26,344 nt of DNA from Girardia tigrina (lineage: Eukaryota > Platyhelminthes > Tricladida > Dugesiidae): assembly GCA_001938485.1 (NCBI GenBank), contig MQRK01219766.1, forward strand, positions 1,571 through 27,914, given 5' to 3'. The position numbers and the translations under genes were made by a program. Shown here piece after piece: positions 15,968 through 26,040 of this stretch. The notes under the pieces are model-generated. The model ran no database searches and was not told the DNA's origin. It saw only the letters and a list, made by a program, of their open reading frames with translations. Each line of letters opens with the position of its first letter. Position 1 is the first letter of the stretch.

Positions 15968-17632
15968 TTATTCATCCACCTCCATGAGTTTAATTATTTC
16001 TTCACTACACTTGCTTTGCTCATTATTTAAGCCAAATCTAAAAACATCAGATCCAAGCACAACATTCTTATCGTTTACATTAAAATTTTTATATCTCTGA
16101 CTTAAATGTGTAAGCACGAGCTTTTTACATTTTGATTATTTCCCCGCTTTTAAAGCATCTTCGATTGTAGAATGTCTACTTTTGATTTTTACATTTTTAT
16201 CAAAAGTAGCTTCATGAGTTAGAACATGGCAATCCAAACACAAATTTACGAAATTTTGATTAAATTCAGTATCACCTGAATAGCCAATCTTAGAATTATT
16301 AAAACTCATTAAAACTGCGCAGCTATCAAAACAATGAGGAACAGGAATAATATTTAAAATATAATTAAAATCAAAGGTTTTTAAAGATCTTGGCTTAGCA
16401 ATATCGTAAAATGCAATATCAGAGACATAAAATGAAAGAAATGGCTTGATTGATGTTGGTCCAAATATTTTAGGATTGTTTTCATTTTCTCTGCAAATTG
16501 TTAATGCTGAAGTTGAACCTAAATGATGATCAGCATGACTTTGTGAAATATAAATAAATGAAAGATTTTTGAGAATTTCAAAATTGCGTAAAATCTTTGA
16601 ATTTGATAAATTGCTTCTTCACCACAATCTAAACAAGAAGAATTTTCGTAGCAGACTAAGATCGATGATGCGCTTCGATATTTTGGCGGAACTGCACATC
16701 CGTTCCTAGAAAACAATCTCTTTGTTTCCAATGATTGATAATTCTTGAGTTATTGGAATTTTCTGTTCCACTTTAATTAATTTGTATGAATTTTTAATTT
16801 GTTAATTTTAAAATGTCTTTTCAATTTAATCCATTTTCATCTATTTCAGCAATATTTTTAAGTGGTAAAATATAATTTGGATCAACCTTTTCTGTTCTAC
16901 TTTGTAAACTGTAAAATGAAGAATATTCAACAAAAATATATTCATTTAAAACGTAAAAAATGGAATTCGGATACAATTTTTTAAGAAATCAGCGCTTTTA
17001 GGCCCAAAGCACAAAAAATAATCAACTTCTTTAAAATTATTATAAATTGAATTATTTTCACATGTAAATTTTTTGTCATCAATAGTAATTATTGCAACCT
17101 TTCCTGGTTTACAATCTTTTTCCAAATATTCTACTCCGTTATAAGTTACTCCATTAAATTTGATAATCTCTTTCCTAGCAAGTTTAGAATACAAATGTCT
17201 TGGCAAGTCTTTTGGAACTTTATCACGCAGAAATCTTCCTCTGATAATTGGCAATGTAATAATAAATGAAGACTCGTCATTTATCTCCACTAATTCTACT
17301 TTTATCAATCCATCAGAATTCCATAAAAGTACATTTCAATTTTTTATTATTTACAAAATATTTTGTTGAATCAAACCTTTCTTTTGATTTTCGATTTGCA
17401 ACAATATTTATATTTTGTTTGTCAAGATCGTTCATTGTGAGGTATGTTCCGATAAATGAAGGAATGTTAAATTTTGAACTTAAAAATACGGCGGTTAAAA
17501 CTTAATTTTGTATTTGATTCGATGGAGAAACGTTGGAATCCTTCGAAAGAGTTGAAAAGATAGCGGTGCTTATCGAAGAGGAGGACTGATTTGCCGGAGG
17601 GGGTCTCGAGATATTGGAAATGGAAGTTCATG
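15968..17632 (-). pseudogene. Long-form tRNase Z (ELAC2/Trz1-like), degenerate
   Basis: tRNase Z cuts the 3' trailer from tRNA precursors in nucleus and mitochondria. From ATG 17632 the minus strand gives FHFQYLETPSGKSVLLFDKH and YLFNSFEGFQRFSIE, the typical N-terminal half; then FLSSKFNIPSFIGTYLT; then GRFLRDKVPKDLPRHLYSKL. The catalytic half follows: NGCAVPPKYRSASSILV (PxKYRN region), SCLDCGEEAIYQ, the zinc motif SHADHHLGS (about 16536-16513), YSGDTEFNQNF, THEATFD, RHSTIEDALKAGK, THLSQRYKNF, ending LMEVDE-stop. Every expected block is present in order over about 555 codons, shorter than the roughly 830 of yeast and human. Frame changes occur at about 17505, 17320, 16945, 16700 and 16600, with a stop after ALKAGK. 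In FLGTGCAVPP two single-base losses suffice to explain the break, so some breaks may be sequencing error. No introns. Confidence 0.85.
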
Positions 17633-18036
17633 TTTCAAAGGGGAAGGAATAAATTAAATAGTGATATTAATGGAAATTAATTTCTAAAATATTTTTAATG
17701 AAATATTAAAAATATAAATATTGTCAATTCTCTATAAGTGAAAAATCTTGCTTATAGAAATTATGATGGCTGTACACTAGTTAAAAATAAAAAAAAATTG
17801 TATTGATTATTACAGTCTTAATCAATAAATTTTTAAATAGATGGTTCTAATTTTAAATTAAATAAAATAATTTTTCGCATAAATAAACAGATCTTAGTTT
17901 TCTCCTATTTAATTAATTTATATAAAGCACAAAGATCACGTTGAACATATCACCACAATATCCTTCTATCCAAATAAAACTGTTGTGGTAAATTCCGGCG
18001 ACGGTTCGGATCCCGGATAAAAAATTTTAATATACA
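17633..18036. other. Spacer upstream of tRNase Z
   Basis: AT-rich. It would hold the tRNase Z promoter on the minus strand and the start of the integrase element on the plus strand. Neither promoter nor element end was recognised. A GC-richer patch ATTCCGGCGACGGTTCGGAT lies at 17993-18012. Confidence 0.4.
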
Positions 18037-18840
18037 TGTTTAATTCTTCAAAAATTGAAACAGAAATAGAGTATAAAAAATTCGTTGAACTTCTTCGGAA
18101 CAACACACTCCCAAATTTTAATACCAGATCTGAAAAACACAAATTTCTTAAAAAAAGCAAGTAAAATGTTATTCATAATAATCAGATATTTATTAAAACA
18201 GAAACAAGTTTGGATTTGGAGAATTTGGAAGACTTTAATTTAGAAAGAAAATTATCTACCATACAAATGATTCATCTGACGGGGAAGATATGTATTGTAC
18301 TTTGAATTAAAAATCTATTTTACAACATTAAAACTAACGCTGTAAAAATGTTTTAACAAGTTGTCCTATTTGTTAAGAGAGAACAGTTACTAAAGTGACC
18401 GACAATATTAACCGTATTGCGTGTTGAACAAATTGGACATGTTACAAATTGACAAAATTTACATATTGGAATATAGTGAACAAAATGAAAATTTTAAATA
18501 TAAATTAACAGTCTCAGATTGCGGCCCCAAATTTGCATGGATATTGCCTTGTATAAATAAAAGTGCAGACGATGTTTATTTCAATCTTGAAAGATTATTT
18601 TTAAACTGCCGTGTTCAAAAAACAATTCAATCAGATAATGGGTTAGAGTTCAGGAATAACAAAATAAAAGCACAGCTATGTAAATTGAAAAGGTTTTATA
18701 GACTTCAGCATCCATAAACACAAGGACAAGTTGAAAGGTCCAATTTTACCATTAAAAGAATGTTATTATCTAAAATAAAGTTTGAAAATAAGTTATGCTT
18801 GATTTCTTTATTAAATGAAATTACGTATCAATAAAAAAAT
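18037..18840 (+). mobile_element. Integrase fossil 1 (rve-type, KRBA2/SCAND3-like)
   Basis: Relic of a transposon integrase of the retroviral type, which inserts element DNA into the host chromosome. Parts in order: an N-terminal segment (YKKFVELLRNNTLPNF, common to KRBA2-like integrase proteins), a remnant of the H2C2 zinc-binding part (SCPIC), then the catalytic core with TVSDCGPKFAWILPCINKSA, IQSDNGLEFRNNK and, near the end, HP.TQGQVERSN, which supply the D, D and E positions. It is broken in several places. It lies about 1 kb before the PolB fossil on the same strand and may belong to the same element or to an unrelated gypsy/Ginger-type one. No ends or target-site duplications found. Confidence 0.82.
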
Positions 18841-18863
18841 TACGTTACCCCCCTGGTAACCCT

Positions 18864-19148
18864 TCCGGATTCGAGGCTTCGCGGCACAGTTGTGGATTAG
18901 TACAACTTTAAATAATACGAATCGGGATTAGCGAACCGTGGAATATATTGGATATTCCGGTATTGTAATGGGTCGTTGGTTGCTACCATGATGTTAACTC
19001 TATCAGATGTGGCAAGGTATAAATGTTGGTCCTACATTGTAGTCAACCATACTGGGTGAGGGACAACGTATGGTTAGTATACTCAGAAATGATAGAGCGC
19101 ATGGCTCGAAATTCTCGGGGTTACAATATCAGCTCCTTGCCGTAAGGG
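18864..19148 (+). repeat. 280-base interspersed repeat, copy B
   Basis: Inverted partner of 15341-15616. It begins just after the integrase fossil and ends near CCTTGCCGTAAGGGAG. Open frames here (75-78 codons, both strands) are not conserved in copy A and are discounted. Confidence 0.88.
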
Positions 19149-19320
19149 AGTTAAGAAATGTCCACTTCTATTTTGGAACCGAGGCCTTAAAGGTATGGTT
19201 GGTGTACGTCCCTGTAAGTAGTAGGAAAGTTGAGTGTATAGGTCAATACCCTGGATATTGGATAAAAATTCAAAATTTTCAAAAATTTTCAGACCAGACC
19301 CAATAGCCAATAATTTTTTT

Positions 19321-19520
19321 TCGAGTGAATAGCTTCAAATAGATAGTATTATTCAATAATTCATTAAAAATAGCTTAAAACTGAGCAAAATTATTAAATA
19401 TGTAATAATTCAATAATAATAGCTTAAAACTAAGCAATAATTTATTTAACAGTCAATAATTCATTAAAAATAGCTTCAAACTGAATAAAATATTCATTAA
19501 TATTCATTATCAAGAGAAAA
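19321..19520. repeat. Degenerate tandem repeat of about 41-51 bases
   Basis: AGCTTnAAA recurs at about 19331, 19372, 19421 and 19472 with shared surroundings CAATAATTCATTAAAAATAG and ACTGAGCAAAA. Four imperfect units. It lies between the copy B repeat and the PolB fossil. Confidence 0.7.
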
Positions 19521-19859
19521 TAAGAGCAAAACTGAATAAAAGTTATTTAAATGTCTTTTAATCAATAGGAATTTAATGAATTTCATTAAATGAAAAAAAA
19601 ATTGATGAAATTAAGAAAAAATCTTTAAAAACGATTGAAAATGATTTCTCGATTATAAGCCAGTTTTCATCTAACCCAAGAAAAATTACCCTCAAAAGTT
19701 ATTAAATATTTTCAAAATGAGAAAAAAAGCTTTTAAATGTGCCCGAGTAAAAATGTCTATTCTAATCATTAAGATTCTTCTTATTATGTTAAGTATGAAA
19801 GAATTATTAAGTATGAAAGACAAAAACTGCATTAATTTCACATAAGAAAAGTAAAGCTC

Positions 19860-22800
19860 ATATTCAAAATGAAAATAGAACCTCTGTAACTCAAATAAAT
19901 GATGTTAAAGTCTTTCATTCGAAAGAGATTATCTTCATTTTAAAATTAAGAATAGAGGAAGTAAGAACAATGGTATTCGAAGAAGATATTCGTAGAATCA
20001 TTGATGTCTATCGAGATAATTTCGAAGACGACGAATTGGATTTCCCATTTATTTTCTAAATCGGCGCAGAAGTTGATTATCAAAAAGGTGAAGAAATTCA
20101 AGCTAACAAGTTTATTCTTAAATCCTAAAAGATCTTAACTGAATATGATTTCCAATTATATCTTTCTACATTATCTACTGAAATCAATAATAAAATTCAA
20201 GAGCATGAATTAGTTGGTTCTGGTTTCAGAGCTCAAATTATAGTTTCAATAGAAATACGTTTTTCGCCTTACAGAAATACTTTACCAGGAGTATTTGAAT
20301 ATTCCTCCAAAATTACATAAATCTCGTTCAATCATCAATATTCAGAACAACGACGATTTTTGTTTTCTGTGGCGTAATGTTGCATACACTATGGGAAAAC
20401 GTTTATCATTTCTTGAGTACAAAAACCGTGTTTCTCATTACAAACATGAATATTTGCGTAATAAAGAATTCTTCAGAAATATATTTGCTGATATTCGTTT
20501 TCCTACAAGAATGATATTGAAATATTCAACAAAAAAGTTCCAGTCAGCCATAGAGCAAATCTTTTCGAATCTGACAATCTTGGAAATTTATCTCCATTAA
20601 TAATTTCACATTTCAATCGAAGTGAATGATGTGTTCAAATCTTATTTTCTATTCTGTAAGGATATTAGATGTGATCTTGCGACAAAAAAATTTCTCTGTA
20701 TGAATTGCTTCTCCGAATTTATTCTCGAAGCAGCATATGAAAAACATATCGGTCGCTGCCAGAACAATGAACCAATAAGAGCTTCATTCTGCAAAGACGA
20801 GTATTACTATTTTAACAACCACTATTTCAAAAATAGAGTGCCATTCGTCTTATACTGTGATTTTGAAGCCTGGAACTGCACTAGAACTGACATAAATAAA
20901 AACAAATATTCTCAAGAAGGATTCATTCGTTACATTGATGTGAATTATCTCGAAGGTGAAAACACCACACCAAAAGTTCTTACAAATAAGAATTTCAATT
21001 ACAATGAAACAGACGACAACAGATTATTATTCATCCAAAAGGCTTTCGCCCGTGGAGTATATTTCCATAGTAACATTCCTCATATTGAGCAAGATTATTA
21101 TAAAGCCTTCTATGGTGCAAACACTGTGAATGAATATGTAAAGTATCTTATGCAACTAAACAGAAAATATTCAAGAATGTTCAATAGACGCATTAAATTA
21201 GTAATGACACCACAAGATGAACAAAATTTCCAGAATTCAAATAATTGTTTCTATTGCCAAGAAGATTTTAATATTAGCGATGAAGAATACATGCTCTTTC
21301 AATTGGAGAATGTTATTCCTCCTTCTCGTAAAGTTCATGATCATGATCATTTGACAGGACGATTCCGCGGCGCAGCCCATAAATAAATGCAATTTACGAG
21401 CGAGAAAAAATAATTTCCTGCCAGTGATATTTTTCAACAACTCTAAGTATGACAATCATCTCTTCATATGCGAATTAATTCATTCATGCTCCACTAATAA
21501 TATTGATTTAAAAGTTCTTACGAAAACCTCAGAAACATTTTTTTTCCAAGTCGGCTGCCTGCGTTTCATTGACGCTTACAATTTTTTCGGCCCAGGAAAT
21601 TCATTAGATAGTTTATCGCCTTGCTTATCTCAAAATACAGCGAATTTCTTAAGAAATAATAATTTATTATTCTTCAATGAAACCACAAACAAATTCGAGC
21701 CTAAGAAAGGAATTTTCCCATACGAGTATTTGACAGGAATGAATTTCTCTGAAATCGAAACAAAAATAAATGAAACTCAATTACCGCCAATTGGAAATTT
21801 TTATAATTTATTGAAAAAAGAGAATCTTTCTCCTGAAAATTATGAAATCGCCAAACGAAATTGGCAAGATTTCCAATGTGAAACATTAAAAGATTATTCA
21901 TTAATGTACATGAAAACCGATGTACAATTGCTTGGAGATCTATTCGAGAATTTCAGGAAAATGTGTTTAGACTACTACCAGATAGATCCAGTATATTGTT
22001 ATTCCACACCTGGACTAACCTGGCAGGCTGGAATGAAATTCACTAATCAGAAATTGAAATATTTCCATGCCGATACATATGATATGCTATTGTTCTATGA
22101 AAATGGAACTCGCGGCGGTATGACTGGTGTATTCGGAGATCGTCATATCGTTTGTCATAACGAATTCGTCGATCCTCATTTCAACAGAAGATTTGTCTTA
22201 GAAGACCACGAGTTAGACAATTTAATAAAAGAAATCAAAAATACTCCAGAAAGAAACCAACTCAATTGGAATCATTTTTGACCCAAATTTCCTTTTTTAT
22301 CTAGAGAATGCCTTGTACAGTTATGCAATGACCTTCTATCTCCCTACAGGAGAAATGAAATGGTCAAACAGACTAAACTATCAAAGATCTCACGAAAATT
22401 GTGAAACAGGCTATGTTTACGAAGTGGATTTACATTATCCTGAGTCAATTCGTAAAAAGACATTCTATTATCCCTTGTGCCCTGAGAAAAGAGTTGCCAA
22501 TATTCCATGGGAAAAAAGAACGGATTACGAGAAAACCATATACCCGAAAGATTATATGCCCACAGAAAAATTACTTCTCACTCAGACGGACAAGAAAAAT
22601 TATATCATAGAAGAACGCCTTCTGGATTTCTTTGTAGACCAAGGAATATTCATTACAAGAATTCATCGTAAATTGAGATACAAGAAATCTCTCTGGCTTG
22701 AGAATTATATTCTATTCAATATTGCTAAACGAACTGAGGCCAAAGCTGCGGGCGACAAATTCGGAGATTTATTTTTCAAGTTAATTAACAATTCTTTCTT

Positions 22801-23390
22801 CGGCAAAACGTTAGAAAATGTACGAAATCACAGCAACATCGAAATTGTGAATTGTATTGAAAGATATAAAAAATTAGCAGGCAAAATAAATTATAAATCA
22901 TTCACGCCATTCAATTCAAATCTGTGCGCCGTGCATATGCATAAGTAATCAATTTACTTCAACAAATACAATTACATCGGATTCACGATCCTGGAAATTT
23001 CCGAACATGTGATTTACAAATTCGTTTATGAAGTTTTTCACCCACATATTATTTCGAATCGGGAAATGTGAAAATCCATTACGGCGATACTGATTCAATC
23101 TTCGTGGAATTCAAGGACAGTTATAATTCAATTCTTGAGAAAATAGGAGATTGGCTAAGTCCCTCCGTTCTGGGAAAAATGAAAGATGAACTCGGAGATA
23201 AGGAATTCATCAAAGAAGCCATTTTCCTCAAGGCAAAAGATTACTCTTATGTCACAGTAAATCGAGAAACAGGGGTAATCAAAGAAAATGGCAAAACGAA
23301 AGGATTTCGAGGAAAAATCCCCTTAATGGAGAAGGCAGTCCTTTACGAAAGCGCGGAATTGGTTAAAGTCGGTCCTTTAAAAAAATAAAG
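19860..23390 (+). mobile_element. Polinton/Maverick-type protein-primed DNA polymerase B fossil
   Basis: Relic of the family B, protein-primed polymerase that copies Polinton-like elements. Parts in order: N-terminal region with GSGFR and a KSRSIINIQN-like string (about 19970-20600); Cys/His segment C..CF..F...YEKHIGRC (near 20690-20760); exonuclease domain with CDFEAW (near 20860), DHDHLTGRFRGAAH (near 21340), NSKYDNHLF and MKTDVQLLGDLFENFR; then the polymerase part with YCYSTPGLTWQAGMK, GYVYEVDLHYPE, NNSFFGKTLENVRN and YGDTDSIF (near 23080). The order and spacing match the family closely. It is broken, with roughly half a dozen interruptions, yet the pieces remain similar to family sequence, suggesting moderate age. 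Capsid, ATPase and protease genes were not found. Adintovirus or linear-plasmid polymerases are less likely alternatives. Confidence 0.93.
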
Positions 23391-23436
23391 CGTTTTAATT
23401 TTTAAGTGCACAAATAAATTTCATTTACAAAGTTAT

Positions 23437-23640
23437 ATGAAGAATATCGACCAAGCCATTAGTTTAAAAGGCAACGAATATGAATATAAAGAGATGGTTT
23501 GTGTAGAAAAAATTGATTTTTATAAATGTAGTTTTCTGAATTCTGAAGAAATAACAATATTTTCAGTTATTGAAGAACAAGATTTTAAATATTGTGTGAA
23601 TATCAAAAATAAGACATGGAATTTCGATCAGTTTGTATAA
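23437..23640 (+). CDS. Hypothetical ORF, 67 codons, possible protease-domain remnant
   Basis: Open from ATG 23437 to TAA 23640: MKNIDQAISLKGNEYEYKEM, VCVEKIDFYKCSFLNSEEIT, then FKYCVNIKNKTWNFDQFV. In copy 1 of the duplication the same frame is broken, but sequence upstream there (PEILIFKCTNEFH) and downstream (EVYIGIVKETYIF) suggests a longer parent. The pattern resembles the last third of a ubiquitin-specific protease (YELK.VV....HY.C....W..FDD), but the catalytic His is not where it should be and no Cys box is visible. I would treat the product as unknown. Confidence 0.3.
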   Translation: MKNIDQAISLKGNEYEYKEMVCVEKIDFYKCSFLNSEEITIFSVIEEQDFKYCVNIKNKTWNFDQFV

Positions 23641-24192
23641 TTATATATAGGGAATGTTAAAGAAACTTGTTTTTATGCTTATGAAAAGCAGATCAAGTGA
23701 TAAGAAATTCGGCAAATAAAAAGATTGATATTTGAACAAAATTTGATGGAAATCTTGATTTATGGGTATTTAAAAAAATTGGTCAACTATTTTTTGAAAA
23801 TTTCCTTTTTAATTATTTGTAAATGAATACGTTCAAGTGTTTTTTAAAGAACCTGAGACTCAAAAAACACGACTTTAATGTAATTAAAAACTTTTTACTA
23901 TATCTTTTTTTAAAGATTCTAATTTATAAATATCAACTTAGCACAAAATTTGTATTATCACGTAAATTATAATTCTTTGCTTAACAGTATATACCTATTT
24001 TAAATATTTAATTGAATTTTTTTGATACTTAATAAATTATTATTTATTAATTGCTTTTATGAATATATTTCTGTATTTTGCAGATTTATTTCAACCTTTT
24101 AATAACTTATAATTATTTTTACATTTATTGAATTACGATTAAAAAACATGGTATAAGGAATTTTTCGAGAAAATCAATTAAAAATAGCTATT

Positions 24193-24381
24193 ATGGGCAC
24201 AATATTTAAATCCCATAATCAAATTATGAAAATTCTTGATAAATATGTTCGCACCGTGCAACTTTTATTAAAATATTTGAATTACAACCAATCTTCTAAA
24301 TTTACCACGTGTCGTTTTTTCAGAAAGATAATAAATCTAGAAATCACAAATATTGAGATTGCACTATCCATTAATTCTTAA
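24193..24381 (+). CDS. Small hypothetical ORF, 62 codons, duplicate of 14014-14202
   Basis: Full-length copy of the 62-codon ORF, differing at two residues and a silent site. It reads MGTIFKSHNQIMKILDKYVR, then TVQLLLKYLNYNQSSKFTTC. No family recognised. With so few differences its preservation could simply reflect a recent duplication. Confidence 0.33.
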   Translation: MGTIFKSHNQIMKILDKYVRTVQLLLKYLNYNQSSKFTTCRFFRKIINLEITNIEIALSINS

Positions 24382-24475
24382 AAATAATACAGAGTTTAAT
24401 GTTATTTTTACAAGTAGCCGCTGATTAGACTGCGTTTTGTTAAAAAATTAAAACACCTTTTAATGAAACAATATA

Positions 24476-24723
24476 CAGTAGATTTCGCTTATAGAGAACT
24501 TGCTTAAAGAGAATAAAATCGGTTAAAGAGAACTTTTTGAAAAATAAACTTTGCGAAAAATAACTGAGTTTATTTTTAAAAAATAAATGTGTTGATTAGT
24601 AAGGTTTTTTTTGATATTTTTTAAAAAATTATCCTTATAAAAAGTATCTGTTAAAGAGAAATATCGGTTATAGAGAACATTTTTTCAAGTCCCAAAAATA
24701 GTCTCTTTAAGCGGTATCTACTG
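24476..24723. mobile_element. 248-base MITE with pogo/Tc1-type ends and TA target duplication
   Basis: Left end CAGTAGATTTCGCTTATAGA and right end (reverse complement) CAGTAGATACCGCTTAAAGA form terminal inverted repeats of about 25 bases. TA flanks the element on both sides (24474-24475 and 24724-24725). The matching place in the other duplication copy (about 14291-14300, ACAATATATTAGTAATCGAG) has a single uninterrupted site. The CAG...CTG ends and TA target are typical of pogo/Tigger and related Tc1/mariner families. It encodes nothing and would need a transposase from elsewhere. Interior repeats of AAAGAGAA echo the ends. Confidence 0.92.
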
Positions 24724-24825
24724 TATTAGTAATCGAGAAAATATTCACTTCGATGAAGAAATAATGTGCATTAAATTTACGGAAGATCATTATGCCACAT
24801 TCTCAACACACTAGTAGCAGCATTA

Positions 24826-25235
24826 AATGGTTGGCAAATGTGAATATTATCAGGAATATTGCTGCATAAACTGCCCGTCCTGACCTCCTCCTTTATTGGT
24901 AATAAAATCTGCAGTGAAGTCAAATAAACTATAAAGCTCGATTCATAGATAACATTGGAATTTTATTTAAAAAATAAATACCGCAGAAAATTTTTTTAAA
25001 CATGTTAGAACCGATCAAGGTAAACGCACAAGAAAATCAACAATATATTTTAACTTTCACTAACATAATTCTACCAAACAACCTTGATTACAATATCAAA
25101 CGTAATTTTAAATCTTGTGCACCTATAATGCTATTGTAAATCAAAAACATTTGTAATACAAAACAATTTTGGTCCATTGGAATACATTGAAGAACTCAGT
25201 TTTTTAAAAAATAATAAGATTGATATAATACATTT
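24826..25235. other. Spacer, nothing firm
   Basis: AT-rich. A frame near 25008-25130 reads LEPIKVNAQENQQYILTFTN then IILPNNLDYNIKRNF and could be the N-terminal part of the following integrase element, but I could not match it. Confidence 0.35.
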
Positions 25236-26040
25236 GATTATTCATTGAGGAGTGTAAGCTATATAGATGACGAACTAAAAAAAGGTATTATAATATTAAA
25301 TTTGAAGATGTAAAATCTGTTTTATGGGATTGTTCTATTTGTTTTAGAAGAAATGTCCAAACATCAAACACCCAATTAACTCCAATAGTACAATTTAGAA
25401 AAGTAGAACTCTTCAGATTGATTTCACATATGTGCAAGAGTATGAGAATGATAATCAAGGCTTTAAATATATTTAACTATAATTAATTGTTTTAGTAGGT
25501 TTTAATGGGCTTTACCATGTGTTTAAATCAGCAAATGAAGTTTATGTTCATCTTGAAGAACTATTTTACAATCCTATTATTCCACTTGAATTATATAGCG
25601 ATAGCGGAACTGAATTTCGAAATCGAAAAAATCGCTTCGTTATGTTCATTATTTAATATATGACAAGTTTTTGGTGCGCTGTACCATCTACGGATCCATG
25701 TCCAAATCGGCGCTTTAATTTACATCGAAGCGAATGCTTTTATCAGTTATGAATAGCAATCGTTCAAATAATTGGACCAATATTTTAAAACGAACCGTTT
25801 ATCAATACAATATAAAGAGAAATCGGTCGATTAATATTTCTCCAGTCCATGAATTACTGTGATATAACATTTTAATTCAGATTGTAATATCATGCATAAT
25901 AATGATCAAGAAAAAGTTGTATTAGATGTAGTGGAAATGAGTGAACTAAATGAATTCAGAATTTAAATGAAATTTTAAATGTCTCTCGAAGAAAAATAAC
26001 TCGAAAGGGAAACTCAATTCTACCACGATATGATGAATAA
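25236..26040 (+). mobile_element. Integrase fossil 2 (rve-type), diverged
   Basis: Second relic of the integrase family seen at 18037. Parts: a zinc-binding remnant (HLIIH then WDCSICFRRN), core pieces QIDFTYVQEYENDNQGF, HVFKSANEVYVHLEELFYNP and LYSDSGTEFRNRK, which supply the first two acidic positions, and a degraded C-terminal part. The tail NSILPRYDE near 26010 may belong to it. It is broken in many places and is older-looking than fossil 1. Its core is similar to but clearly distinct from fossil 1, so they are separate members, not one recent duplicate. No element ends were found. Confidence 0.72.

Larger units (their letters stand above)
23393..24815 (+). repeat. Segmental duplication, copy 2, with MITE inside
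   Basis: Same-orientation partner of 13233-14393, about 10.2 kb away. It begins abruptly at TTTTAATTTTTAAGTGCACA directly after the PolB fossil and continues to about CTCAACACACTAGTA. It carries a few short indels relative to copy 1 (for example an extra ATTATTTGTAAATGAATACG-like stretch near 23813) and the 248-base MITE. Confidence 0.95.

Noticed and set aside
17966-18160. Minus-strand frame of 64 codons
   Set aside because: Antisense to the N-terminal part of integrase fossil 1, whose plus-strand reading matches the family.
19070-19310. Open frames of 75-78 codons on both strands
   Set aside because: They start inside repeat copy B and are not conserved in copy A.
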